NCBI GenBank assembly: GCA_000697665.1
Contig: KL197717.1
Span: forward strand, 1,083,950-1,147,949
Reading direction: 5' to 3'
DNA: 64,000 bases
From: Jaapia argillacea MUCL 33604
Lineage: Eukaryota > Basidiomycota > Agaricomycetes > Jaapiales > Jaapiaceae
Positions 34,312 to 45,370 of the stretch are shown here, piece after piece (within the stretch, counting starts at the first letter, position 1; the number at the start of each line of letters is the position of its first letter). The notes under the pieces were generated by a model. That model ran no database searches. It was not told where the DNA came from and saw nothing but the letters and a program-made list of their open reading frames with translations. A program made the translations under genes and the position numbers.

Positions 34312-35508
34312 ATGCCCCCCATACCCCCCACTTTCGATGAAGAGACTCTAGCTTCCCTTGATTCGCTCCATAGGCGGGAGAAGGACCTTCGAGACTTTCA
34401 GCTGCCTCGCCTTCAAGCCTGCAAGGGCCCTATAGCACTGCAGCAGCAGTATGTTGCCGACCTGCGGGAAGACTTAGATGCGTTTGCACGGCAAGTTGAG
34501 GTTAGTATGGAAGGGCTTCGGCTATTGGATGTTATATGAATGTTGGCTTTAGGCTTTGGATGTAGCGGTTGAAGACCAGAAGGGTGATAGAAATCGCAGA
34601 GAGCTTCGACGGATCGTTGAAGTCTATCAGGATACCCTGATCAGGTGTGTACATATCTTTTCACCACTTCCCAGATCTCGGGTATTGAAACGACCTTTAG
34701 CCTACGCAAAGCTGCTCGGTCTGCGATTCTGTCATCCAAACAGTCCCTCGACTCCCAACAGTTGTCCAATCGAGATGAACTGCTACGAGCCGCTACACCG
34801 AACGGGAAGGTTGCCGCGACATCTGAGAAATCATCGTACGTGTTGAGGGCTCCTTATGGGATAACATTTGATGCTAGTGCCAGGGAGGATGTATTAATGA
34901 AAGCAAACAGCGACGTTACTGATGCTTTACGTCGTACCATCAATCTTATGCAGAATGAGCTTGAACGTTCTGTGTTGTCAAGTCAGATGCTTGGTGAGGA
35001 AACCTGTCTCCTCATGAGACTCCGTTTCGCTCACTGACGAACTTGCGAAGAACAATCATCCGCAACACTCCGATCCACTTCATCCACTTATGACACCTTG
35101 AACATGTTCCTGGGCACCTCCAAGGAACTTGTCACGATCCTCGAGAAGTCTGACTGGCTTGATCGTCTCCTCATTATCTCAGCCCTAGTATTTTTCTTCG
35201 TTGTGACGCTCTTCATCGTCAAACAACGTGTCATCGACCGGGGTTTGCGAGTCGCTTTGTGGTGGACGCGATTCATTCCTAGTGCGGGAAATTCTGATCT
35301 GGTCTTCGACAAGGCGGAGAAGGGGGAGGGGATTGTCTCGGCGATTGTGACGACAACGTCGAGTCTCGCCTCGCCGCTGTCGACCATGTCCGGCGAAGGT
35401 TCTTCAACGATAACGACGGGCTCGTCGGTCGTCGCGTCAGTGACGGAGGTCTTGTCACGGACTAGTAGCGCTCTTTCCGTAGAACCTACTGTACACGTCG
35501 AGCTGTAG
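34312..35508 (+). CDS. SEC20: Sec20-type Qb SNARE
   Basis: SNARE of the Golgi-to-ER retrograde complex (with Ufe1, Use1 and Sec22 partners in yeast; human BNIP1). ATG at 34312 (MPPIPPTFDEETLASLD). The N-terminal half is coiled coil (LDALHRR-like helices, FARQVE joined to ALDVAVEDQKGD). The conserved Sec20 region is TDALRRTINLMQNELERSV with SSQML joined to EEQSSATLRSTSSTYDTL. The single membrane anchor is LLIISALVFFFVVTLFIV, followed by RVIDRGLRVALWWTRFIP, typical of the family. The C-terminal tail is unusually Ser/Thr-rich, about 80 residues. Its stop faces TLG1 about 230 bp away. Confidence 0.88.
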
Positions 35509-35739
35509 TGGGCAACTGCTTGGCTCTGGGTCTGTCCAATCCGTCACCCTGATCTGTTGATGTTGTCTTCTCGCTATACTATTGTTTCAGGCCGAGTCTA
35601 TTGTAAGGAAGCGTTGGCTGTGCTTGCAAGGAAGCAGAAGCATTCCGAATATTATACAGGGGATAGATAGTACGATAACATCTAGATAGTATTCCAAGAG
35701 AAAGCTGTCCATGAAATAGATAGAGGGCGTCTGACTGGT

Positions 35740-36840
35740 TCATACCAAGATCACCGCGAGGAGCAGGCACATCAAGACAACGATCAGGATCCCAACACAC
35801 CACCCTGACTTGGTCTCTGGTGCAATCAAGAAAAAGTCAATGAACATTCCCTTGGAGCGTACTTCAAGGATCGTACCTTCCGTCTCTCGGATGAGCTTCT
35901 TCATTTTCTTCATAGCACTGCCCAGCTTTGAGTCCGTGTGATCGACGCCACTTTCAAGGTCGTTCAACAACCTATTTCAGCCTGGTCAGCAACAAGCACG
36001 AACTCAAAGAAACAGTATGAGGTAACTTCGTCGAGACTCACTCGTTATGCTCGCCAACCTCCATTCCAATCAGCCCCGCTTGCTTCGCAAGTGTAGTCAG
36101 TGTTCCTCCAATTGAGTCCAGTGCTTGATCTTGTTCTCGTAGCATCATCTGCTGCTCCTCCCGTGCCCATTGTCCCTGGTGATCGGGCTCAACTTCAAAC
36201 CCTCTTGGAGGTGATGAGCCTGGTCTGGATCCAGAAGACCGACTAGTTTGTTTCTGGTGATACGGCTAAGTACCTAGATTGTAATCATTCATGGGAATCT
36301 GTGCGAACCTGCGCCATGGCTTGGACTTGCTGCTGAGTCTCAGATTCAACTTCGGATCTCATGCCCTATCCTTCCCAGGCACAATTTAGAGAGACAACAT
36401 AGGAGAGTGTTGCGTATGCGTACCAATATCTGATGTCGAACGCGGTCAACATACTGACGTCGCTCCATGACTTCCCCCTCGTCCAAACCAAACATGCGAG
36501 GGCCAGTTGTCTCAACGATTCTGAGATTCAAGAACTTAGGCAATGCGGAAAGTAGAGGGTGGGGATACGTACTTCACACTCTCTTCCAGATCCTCCAAGT
36601 CAGCTTCGAGCGCAGCCAAAGTCGCCTTCAACTGGTAGACCGCATGAAAATTCATGAGAGGTCGACCCTCTGAACCAGACATAAAGGTCTATAACTCACC
36701 TCATTTCGCGCCCAATCGAGTTCTTCATTTCCTTCGCTCGCAGTGCTCCGAATTCGCAAGTAGGAGGCTCGCAGTGAGTCTGCGCTCTGCAGCGAGGATT
36801 GTATCTCCTGTTGAACGACATGGTATGGATCGACGGACAT
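35740..36840 (-). CDS. TLG1: Tlg1/syntaxin-6-type Qc SNARE
   Basis: t-SNARE of the trans-Golgi network and endosome. ATG at 36840 (MSVDPYHVVQQEIQSSLQSA) opens the syntaxin-6 N-terminal three-helix bundle, with EELDWARNEV joined to ATLAALEADLEDLEESV and IVETTGPRMFGLDEGEV. The SNARE motif is in exons 35950-36200 (MMLREQDQALDSIGGTL, QAGLIGMEVGEHNELL, LNDLESGVDHTDSKLG). The C-terminal anchor is WCVGILIVVLMCLLLAVILV, with the stop right after it, as expected for a tail-anchored protein. About five short introns. Confidence 0.88.
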
Positions 36841-37452
36841 CCTGGTGTCGAGTTGCGATATTGACTAGATTATTGGGCCAGAGGGACTAGAGTTGATGCA
36901 GAACTTTACAGGCATTCAAGTTACAAGGGGGCAGTGGCTGCCGGCTGAGGTGGCCGAATGGGAAGGTCGTTGCCCTTATTTGGAAATGGTCCTCTGGCGA
37001 GCAGATGCGCATGGGCAATTGCAAGGTGAACGGAACAAATGTGTATTGCATCTACAGAACGTCTGTCTAATTTCTAATCGTCCCCACCCACTCATCCACT
37101 ACTCGACGGGATATTCTGGGAGAAGCGGAGTCGAGGCAGATGAAGCAACGACCAACCATCCAGGAGGCTGTCAGAACATCGCTGACCACCCAGGAACGCC
37201 CACCCTCAGGCCACGTCCAAATACCAGCGTGGCGCACCCAGTTCAAAAGGCTTCCATCGCGCATAGTCCTCCATTCACAGAGGGCGTAGTGGGTGGCGCA
37301 TCAATCGCCATCCGATTCGCATGTTCCTCTTACTCCCATTTGAAAGTGTAAGGTGTGCCAATGATGGGGTCGAAACAGGACGCAACCAAAGGAATGATGG
37401 GTTTCAGCGAGCTGTTTTGAAGAGACGGATGCCTATAGTAGAGGGGTGCCAT
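36841..37452. other. intergenic between TLG1 start and PPR gene end
   Basis: About 610 bp. A 152-codon plus-strand frame (36893-37351) and a 65-codon minus-strand frame (37067-37264) overlap here; neither resembles a family I know. It should contain the TLG1 promoter. Confidence 0.35.
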
Positions 37453-39561
37453 TTAAAGACTGGAAACAGGACGTTGGTCAGTGTGTGAACGCAAAGCAAC
37501 GAAGGCGGGACTAACCTGGCCAGTACGCTGCAGATCCTCCAGTCGACGCAGCATCTTCAGCGCCAAATCCGTCTGCCGATTTGTCCCATGGACATATCCA
37601 ATCTTCAGCATCATGCGTTCCTCGATGGCCAAAGCGTCATCCAGGTGTCTCGCATCAACGAAGGCGCGGAGGACGTTCGTATAAGTAGTGAGGTTGGGAG
37701 TAGGTGGTGCCATGTAATGTGAGTTACTCCCACTTGGAGGAGTCGAATATCCAGCTGATGGGGACGCTTCCAAGAAGTCAAGGAGCTTGGTTGCCTCCTC
37801 GAAAAGTCCTGCCCGGGCCAAGATCCCAACCACCAATGTGTATGTGTACACTCCCGGAGAAATTCCTAGCTCCTTCATATCAGCCAAAACTCCAACAGCA
37901 TCCTCCGGGTTGGAAAATGCCGATAAAAAGGCATTGAAATAATGCTCGACGGGCCTTTCCGGAGGGTGGGGAGACGCTGAAGAACTCCCATCATGTAGCA
38001 AAGCAGTTCGACTTTGGTCGAGGAGCTGGTCGTAGAGAACACGAATCTCCCGCTGGTCCTTGCAGAGCGATATAAGGGCGCGCCAGACGGCAGCGCAATG
38101 ATGAGGTGAGGGTCGGATTTTCAAAGTTGCAGGGTAACTGCGTGTAAGTAAGAACTCGATCCGTCCCATTTCTTCCTTCATCTCCGCCTCTATCCTGAGG
38201 ACCTCGGCTCGTGGAACACCGACGATATGGAATGACGCAGCAAATCGGACAATGAGTAGCTTGGGTTCATGCCTCTGCTCGTAATACAGCATTTCCCCCA
38301 TCAACCAACAAGCCAGGGAGCCAACAGACTTGGCCTGTGCTCGTTCGCGGAGCATACAAAGGGCTCGAGTTCGTCCGGTCCATGATTGATAGGAATGGAT
38401 GAACTGGGCGAGGTCTGAAGTGGAGGGAAGGGACGACGAAGTCAGGGATGACTTGAAGTGTCGTAATTGAGTGGCCAAAGAAGCTGAGCGGCTGAGACCA
38501 TCAACCGAGGAAGAGGCCAGAGAAGTCGAGGGGAAAGTGGGAGGGACGACTTTGGGATCTTGCATCTGCCAGAGCTTGACGACATATTTCCACCTCCTCT
38601 CATCCTGAAGGCCCCCCAGTTTCTTCAATAGAAAAGAGTAGGTGAAAGCTGTGATGGCAATTTCGCGTGATCGGGCAGTGTTGAGAACTTGCATCGCTGC
38701 GTCCAGTCGGCCAGCTGAAATATGTGTTCGAGCAGCAAGGCTATACCACTCCTTCAACTGCGCCCGGAACTTTCTCCTTGATGCGGGCCCGACTCGTGCC
38801 TCAGCATACTTGCGAGCTGCCCGCTCGAATTCTTCCAGGAAAGCAAGCGCCGCGGGTGGTTCTGCGAAGTAGAACACCGATGATATGACAAAATCACAGA
38901 CTCGTTGCGAGTAACCCTTCGAGGCCAGGATAACACCGAAGATCATGACAAGGCGGAGTTTATCGGGGTTGGTGAAGTCATACTGCGCTAGGTGGTGGTG
39001 AAGTGACTTGAAGCTTCGGCGACGATGTGAAGCGTCGGCGTCAGGAATGAGAGCCAGCCAGTTGGCGAATTGTGATTCGCGCCCTTCAACTGGAGTTTGT
39101 GGTCGTCGGAGAATGGCAGATGCCGCGCGCGAGTAAACACGGTCAGGCCTGATAGGAACGCCCATTTCCGCCAATTCGGAACGAACGCGTTCCGCATGGG
39201 AAAATTTGCCTTGCTGAACGAGCCGGAATAGAGTGAAGCAGGGATATTTCGCAGCGACGGCTATGTCCTCCTCTAACAATGTAGCTCCGACGATCTTCGG
39301 GGTTATCGAAGTGGCTCGACCCTCCATGCCGACGTATTCATCGGACAATTCTTCGAAGATGGATGTATCTGGAGTAGTGGAGGGGTAGGGGTACGATTCG
39401 ATGGCCTTCATGGCCGGCGACTTGTCAGGGAGAGAAAGGGAAACGCTGAACGCATTTTTGCTGAGAGACCAGGCTCGAGGTGACCAGTTCAGAAAGTCTA
39501 AGCGGATGCGGGAGCGAGCAATGGACAGCAAAGGGGGGCTGGCTAGTACCCATGATGCCAT
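37453..39561 (-). CDS. pentatricopeptide-repeat protein, probably mitochondrial
   Basis: A single long frame of 702 residues. The N-terminus (MASWVLASPPLLSIARSRIR) is basic and non-acidic, fitting mitochondrial import. Helical PPR-type repeats are seen through the protein, clearest at the C-terminal side: VGVLADMKELGISPGVYTYT, LVVGILARAGLFEEATKLLD, NLTTYTNVLRAFVDARHLDD and ALAIEERMM. Earlier units include FRLVQQGKFSHAERVRSELA and ISAGRLDAAMQVLNTARSR. PPR proteins bind organellar RNA. The very end may be spliced: a GTTAGT donor after RTGQ and an AG at 37459 would replace the last 20 residues by a short tail ending at 37436. Confidence 0.82.
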   Translation of the reverse strand: MASWVLASPPLLSIARSRIRLDFLNWSPRAWSLSKNAFSVSLSLPDKSPAMKAIESYPYPSTTPDTSIFEELSDEYVGMEGRATSITPKIVGATLLEEDIAVAAKYPCFTLFRLVQQGKFSHAERVRSELAEMGVPIRPDRVYSRAASAILRRPQTPVEGRESQFANWLALIPDADASHRRRSFKSLHHHLAQYDFTNPDKLRLVMIFGVILASKGYSQRVCDFVISSVFYFAEPPAALAFLEEFERAARKYAEARVGPASRRKFRAQLKEWYSLAARTHISAGRLDAAMQVLNTARSREIAITAFTYSFLLKKLGGLQDERRWKYVVKLWQMQDPKVVPPTFPSTSLASSSVDGLSRSASLATQLRHFKSSLTSSSLPSTSDLAQFIHSYQSWTGRTRALCMLRERAQAKSVGSLACWLMGEMLYYEQRHEPKLLIVRFAASFHIVGVPRAEVLRIEAEMKEEMGRIEFLLTRSYPATLKIRPSPHHCAAVWRALISLCKDQREIRVLYDQLLDQSRTALLHDGSSSASPHPPERPVEHYFNAFLSAFSNPEDAVGVLADMKELGISPGVYTYTLVVGILARAGLFEEATKLLDFLEASPSAGYSTPPSGSNSHYMAPPTPNLTTYTNVLRAFVDARHLDDALAIEERMMLKIGYVHGTNRQTDLALKMLRRLEDLQRTGQVSPAFVALRSHTDQRPVSSL

Positions 39562-39910
39562 GCGTTGTGCTCAGGGACGTCCCTGGGCAATATGGTGATG
39601 GCTGCGCCGTGATGCCAGCAGCCCTCTACACCCGTATAATCCTATATCCTGCGAATATAAGGGCCTTCCCGGACAAGAACAGTTTCCAAGAACTCACCTC
39701 CCTCGTCAGCTCCCGACAACAGCGACAGCTCCAGGATGGCAAATTATGCCTGTAAATATGCCTGTAAAATAGTCTAGCAACTGGCAGCGGAGAATGCTGG
39801 AGATTTCGGCAAGTCAAAAAGTTCAAGACAATCATGTTTGACTGTGTTTGGCCAGTGGCCACGACGCCATTCGCGCGACATTGCATTTGTCGAGTTCAAA
39901 GTCTCGAATT

Positions 39911-42056
39911 ATGGATTCACCCAAGCGAACTGCTTCTCCTTCACCAAATCCTGAAGCCAAACGCGTTCGACTGACAGTCCCACAAAAAAATCAGGGAGTT
40001 TCGCCAGTAGATCCCGAAAACGCCGTCGGAAAACGAAGCGAACTCGAACCGATCCAAAGCACAGACATTGGCAACTTGCCAAACGAGCCGGCAGCAGCGC
40101 CAGGTCCAGAGAACGAAGGAGGCAAAGTCAGGATACTGGGGGACGGTGAGGAAGATGCAGCAGATGTAGATATGGGTGATGGAGCGGAAGACGAGGTGGA
40201 CTCTGGTGAGGAGAATGACGACGAAGATCCTGCTCAGCTGGAGGCGACCCGTCAACGCTTGGAGGAACAGGCTCGCAAATACCTAGCTGCACAAACGCAT
40301 GAGGTTATTATTCCATCTTATGCAGCCTGGTTCGACATGTCCAAAATTCATGCTATTGAGCGCCGTGCTCTACCGGAATTCTTCAATTCGCGAAATAAGT
40401 CGAAGACACCTGCCATTTACAAGGACTATCGCGATTTCATGGTCAATGCCTACCGTCTACGACCTGCCGAATATCTTACTGTGACTGCCTGCCGGCGAAA
40501 TCTAGCTGGGGATGTATGCGCTATCATGCGAGTCCACGCCTTTCTGGAGCAATGGGGATTAATCAACTACCAGGTATCTCTTGTTCCGTGATCGTTTTCC
40601 AACTGATATTTTATCTCGTTCATAGATTGATCCCGAGCTGCGTCCTGCGACGTTGGCCCCGCCGTTCACTGGCCATTTCCGCGTTATTCTCGACACCCCT
40701 CGCGGACTACAATCTCTCCATCCTGGTACTCGCGCCCCCAATCACCCACACGCTCCTGGCGTGAACGGAGCCACGAAAGCACACTCCTCCTCAACCCCCG
40801 CTTCTCTTGAACTTCGGTCCAACATCTACCAGACCACCGCAAAGGCATCACGGCCAGTGTCCACCGATGAGGCCAAAGAATTGGCGAATGGAGCATCCGC
40901 TCTTGGACGTTCTCATCTCACTTTCCAATGCGACACATGCGGAGTTGACTGCACACCCGTTCGCTACCACTCACTCAAAGTCAAGAACTTTGAACTTTGC
41001 CCGCCGTGTTACCTCGATGGCCGTTTCCCCTCGACGATGTTCAGTGGTGACTTTGTCAAACTTACGACCAACACCAGTGGGAATGCCCATCTCCAGGATG
41101 AAGACTGGTCCGACGATGAAGTCTTACGACTGTTAGAGGGTGTGGAGATGTACGATGACGATTGGTCCCTCATTGAGGAGCACGTTGGGACAAGATCATC
41201 TCAACAATGCATTCGAAAATTCTTGGAATTGCCTATCGAGGAGCCTTATCTCGACACAGAAGGATCTCTCGGGGCACTCCGATACGCCAGAGTACCGTTT
41301 GAGCAGGCAGATAATCCGGTGATGAGTGTCGTCGCCTTTTTGGCTGGTGTCATAGGCCCCGGTGTCGCTGCGGAAGCCGCCAAGACCGCGCTACACGAAC
41401 TAACTGATGGGGCTACAAAGGAGGAGGAGAGCGAGGAAAAGAAAGTCGTCGAGGGTGACAAGGAAAGAGCGGATGCAGAGAAAGGCGGAGAGAAGATGGA
41501 CGAGGACGCGAGGGACGATCAGCACGAGGAAGCTTCATCATCGAAGCCCGGATCACCGCGGCCAGAGGGTGATAGTATGTCCGTCGACTTACCCGAAGCC
41601 AAGAAGTCCCCATCCACCAAGATACCGCATTCCAAAGCCGTTCGTGCTGCTAACTTGGCCTTGAAGTCCTCAGCGAAGGCCGCCGCTGCTTTGGCCGAAG
41701 CGGAAGACGCTCAAATCCGATCTTCCATCGCTAACCTCATCAAGCTGACGCTATCCAAACTCGAATTGAAGATGGCTCAATTTGAAGAGTTGGAGGATAT
41801 GTTGGAGGAGGAGAGGAAGGCATTGGAAACCGCACGGATGTCCGTGGTGCAGGAACGTGTGGGGTTGAAACGAATGCTAGATTCGGTCAAGAGCGAGCTG
41901 GCGAAGAACGGTCCGGCCGCGGCTGCTGGTGTGGCTGCTCAAGGAAATTTGGGAACGAGTGGACGGGGTCCGAGGGTGAACGAAGTGCCAACGGGTGCAG
42001 CTCTTGATGCAGAGTTCGGACCTGTCAGTGGAGGGTCTGTGGCACAGCTGAGTTGA
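39911..42056 (+). CDS. RSC8: SWI/SNF-RSC core subunit Rsc8/Swi3
   Basis: Core subunit of SWI/SNF-class chromatin remodellers, 697 residues from exons 39911-40573 and 40626-42056. After an acidic N-terminus, a SWIRM domain lies at about residues 130-220 ([71 protein letters not shown]). A ZZ-type zinc finger follows ([22 protein letters not shown]). The SANT domain is [20 protein letters not shown] and [20 protein letters not shown]. The C-terminal part has an acidic/basic linker and a leucine-rich coiled coil ([20 protein letters not shown]) used for dimerising. The order SWIRM-ZZ-SANT-coiled coil matches Rsc8/Swi3/BAF155. Confidence 0.92.
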
Positions 42057-42968
42057 TCGTAGCCTTGTACCGGGTTCTTGTTACTGGTGTCCATATGTTT
42101 GTATAGCTTCTTAGTTGTCATTATTGTTCTCAATTTCGAGATGGTTCCGTCCCCGTGTTCTCTAACCATGGCGACTCGAACTTGCGATGATCGTGTCTTT
42201 GCCATTTTGTCAAGTTGAGCTTGATGTTGAGGATGAATTTCATTCCATAGCTTCGCACGATCATCATCTGATTATGATCTAGTTCGGTTATGTGTCGATC
42301 TTCGCAGAACTTATCTCCATGCCGCTGTATCTTTGACGCCACCAACACACTGACGCCGACTTGATGCCCAAGTCTCGCTTTGGCGATTGAAAACTTGAGG
42401 GCGTGTAACTGGTGGATCTATCTATGCTCTGCTGGCCGAGACTCCTGGTTGTCTGGGCTGCTGAGCGATACTAGCACTTCTGGTCACAGACCATCGGCGT
42501 TCAATAGACAGAGTATGGGGTACACGATCGACGGGCAACATCCCCACATTCCTCAGTTCCAATCAACGATGCCCTCGATCGTTCGTGATCACAAGGCGAG
42601 CCTGATTTCATATCGAGGAATGTGCGGGACGAGGGGGACATCCGTCGCAGCAGCGTTGTATCAATCCTCCGGCGTGGGATCGACTTCTTTCTGTCTTCGT
42701 CTGCTTCCTTGAGGCTCTTGTCGTGCCTGTACCCCGCATCTCGACTCTGGGGATGAAGTCATCTACCATTATCGATCTCTCCAGCCCCTTCAACGGCTCA
42801 GTGTCGAATGGGGAGTGAGAAGACACTTGTTCCAGACGGAGCAACGTCCTGGAGAAATCCTGGTCATCTGCCCCAACGCTAGTGATGGGTTCTTTCACCT
42901 CCAAGTATATAAGCCAGTTAGTGCCTCAGGGTTTCGCCATCCAGCTACCACCGCCAACTCATCCAACA
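42057..42968. other. intergenic upstream of alcohol dehydrogenase
   Basis: About 910 bp. It holds the 3' end of the RSC8 transcript and the ADH promoter. A 110-codon frame at 42380-42712 and an opposite 98-codon frame are unrecognised and overlap, so I treat both as chance. Confidence 0.5.
42906..42913 (+). promoter_or_regulatory. TATA box of alcohol dehydrogenase gene
   Basis: TATATAAG lies 56 bp before the ADH ATG at 42969, a normal distance for a strong fungal promoter with a short leader. Inferred from sequence and position only. Confidence 0.55.
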
Positions 42969-44379
42969 ATGTCTCCTACCATCCCCACAGTTCAGACCGC
43001 CGCCGTCGTCCCCGCCACGGGTGCTCCACTCGAAGTCAGGAGAGATCACCCCGTCAAGCAGGCGTCTGAGCTCGCACCCGGCGAATGTCTCGTCAAAATC
43101 GAGTACACTGGTGTCTGCCACACTGATCTCCATGCCGCACAAGGCGACTGGCCCATCCCCCCCATGACCCCTCTTATCGGTGGTCACGAAGGTGTCGGTC
43201 ATATTGTGGCTATTGGAGCACACACCAGCAGCTCCCCGGTCAAAATCGGTGACCGCGTTGGTATCAAGTGGTTGGCGGACTCTTGTTTGCAGTGCGAGCA
43301 ATGCCGGAAAGGTCTCGAGCAATGTACGTCGGTTCTTCATCCCCCCTTTTTAGCTCCTCATAATCTTTCTTTGGAATAGGTTGCTCGGGTGCCAAGTTGA
43401 GCGGCTACACTGTTGATGGTACTTTCTCGCAATATGTGGTATGTTCCCATCTCGTTCAACTTTCGCGAATCCCTCAAACGATATCATCCCCGCAGGTTTC
43501 TTTCGTGAACCATGTTTCCCTCATCCCCGAGGGTCTCCCCTCTGCGGATGCTGCGTCCATCCTTTGCGCTGTTAGTATTTCCATTCATGTCCCATTTGTC
43601 ATTTCCTTATGCCGTAATCATCAGGGTGTCACCACATACCGCGCCATCAAGTACAGCCAAACCAACATCGGTGACTGGATCGTGCTCCCAGGTGCTGGAG
43701 GCGGTCTCGGACATCTTGGTTCGTAATACATCAGCTTCCCCGTTTCTGAACGACCCATTGATTTCCTCGATAGCTATCCAATATGCCGTTGCCAAGGGTC
43801 TCCGCGTTGTTGCTGTTGACACTGGAGAGGAGAAGAAGAAGTTGTGCTTGAGCTTGGGCGCTGAGAAGTGGATCGACTTCAGGGAGACCAAGGATCTCGT
43901 TGGCGATATCAAAGAGGCCACTGGTGGAGGTGCTCACTCTGCTGTTGTTACTGCTGCATCCGTGCGTCCTTCCCTGGCTCAAATCCCCTTCAAAAAATCT
44001 AACTGTTTTCGTCCATCTTTCAGAGCAGCGGCTACGAGCAGGCCATTGACTACCTTCGTCCCGGAGGAACCTTGATGGCAGTCGGCTTACCCGCGACTGC
44101 GTCACTCAACGCGTCCATCTTCTTCACTGTCTTCAAGGCCATCAAGATCCTCGGCTCATATGTCGGAAACCGTCAAGATGCCGTCGAGGCTTTGGACATT
44201 GCCGCCCGTGGAAAGGTCAAGGTGCACTTCGCCCTTCGCCCGCTTGGCGACCTCAAAGAGTGCGTACCTTGCTTTTCTGGTTTACCTTTTTCTTGCTAAT
44301 GCTATCACCCTTCAGCGTCTACGACGGTATGTCTGCTGGCAAGATCGCTGGCCGTGTGGTCTTGGATTGCTCCCAGTAG
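42969..44379 (+). CDS. ADH1: zinc-dependent alcohol dehydrogenase
   Basis: Medium-chain dehydrogenase interconverting ethanol and acetaldehyde with NAD+, about 350 residues over seven exons. Catalytic zinc ligands are seen in EYTGVCHTDLHAAQGDW and IGGHEGVGHIVAIG. The structural zinc loop is CLQCEQCRKGLEQC, across an intron at 43324. The Rossmann motif is VLPGAGGGLGHL joined to AIQYAVAKGLRVVAVDTG; the Asp there favours NAD+. It ends SAGKIAGRVVLDCSQ. Cytosolic, as the N-terminus (MSPTIPTVQTAAVV) is not a targeting signal. Preceded by a good TATA box, so probably highly expressed. Confidence 0.93.
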
Positions 44380-45370
44380 ATGGTGATTCCTGGGTAAATG
44401 TTTTAAGTATGAAAAAGAATCAGGTGTATGGGTAACAATATGTGTATGGTGTATTTAAGCGAGTTCGCGCTTCGAACATGTAGCAGCAATGTAATGTTAT
44501 CGGAATTTTTCCAAGGATGACAGGCGGATCCGCAAATTATTCAAGGGCACGTTGTATGCATATGAAGGAGGGTTGTCCTTTGACACAGTACTAGGGCCCA
44601 AACCAAAGGCTCCCAGGATCCCCCAAGCAGCCAGGAGCCGGATGCTTCAACCACTCACAGCTTGAGCGTCCCAACAAATTACAACGACCAACTATGTAAA
44701 CGAGCTCGCCCTTCCAAAGGAAACAGGATATCTCCCAAATTCGCTGGAATGGCCTGAGGGACTTCGGACTGACCGCGACTGCGATGACATATACTCACAT
44801 CTGGTCAACTCTGAACTCTCAAGTAATTGGGTCGATCGGTCAATGTCATTAGTACAACAACATATGAGACTAGCACAAAACGAAGGAAGACGAGGGATGC
44901 TGAGGAACGTAGGGTACAGTGAGCCGATCATGACGCGAACGTGAGATATACGAAGAGACAATGAACTTCGATGAGGAGAGAAGAGTAGTAAACGAAACAA
45001 AATAAAAGAGGTCCGTGATCCACGAGGAGGGTATGGAAACACTATACTGTAGGGTGGTACGTTATATGAGGAGCCAGGGTACGAAAAGGCAGAAAATGAA
45101 GTTTCGTCAAGAAATAATGTGCATTTCCACCCCTCGCTGTGGGTTTACCCCAACGTTGTGGATCGTCAGGATATCGATATGGTGGTCGTTATGAGAAATA
45201 AAACCGTTGTCAATATCTCTGATCTTATCTGTAAGATGGAGTATATCTCGTGGGGATGTCATAAAGAAACGTCCGTGCGTCTATACAACAGGGCATCGAT
45301 CAGCCAAAATCGGGGAAGTGAAGGAGGAGTTGCGACGTACTGGGAAGAGGAAGGGTAACATCCAAAGCCT
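44380..45370. other. intergenic between convergent genes
   Basis: About 990 bp between the ADH stop and the surface-protein stop. The longest frame (116 codons, minus, 44692-45042) is Ser/Arg-rich, unrecognised and low in plausibility. Otherwise nothing seen beyond probable 3' UTRs. Confidence 0.5.

Noticed and set aside
36893-37351. 152-codon plus-strand frame between TLG1 and the PPR gene
   Set aside because: No family resemblance, an odd amino-acid mix, and it overlaps an equally open minus-strand frame; treated as chance.
42380-42904. Overlapping frames upstream of ADH
   Set aside because: Opposite-strand frames of similar length with no motif, in the promoter region.
44692-45042. 116-codon minus-strand frame downstream of ADH
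   Set aside because: Ser/Arg-rich, without motif or splice support, in what should be 3' UTR of two convergent genes.
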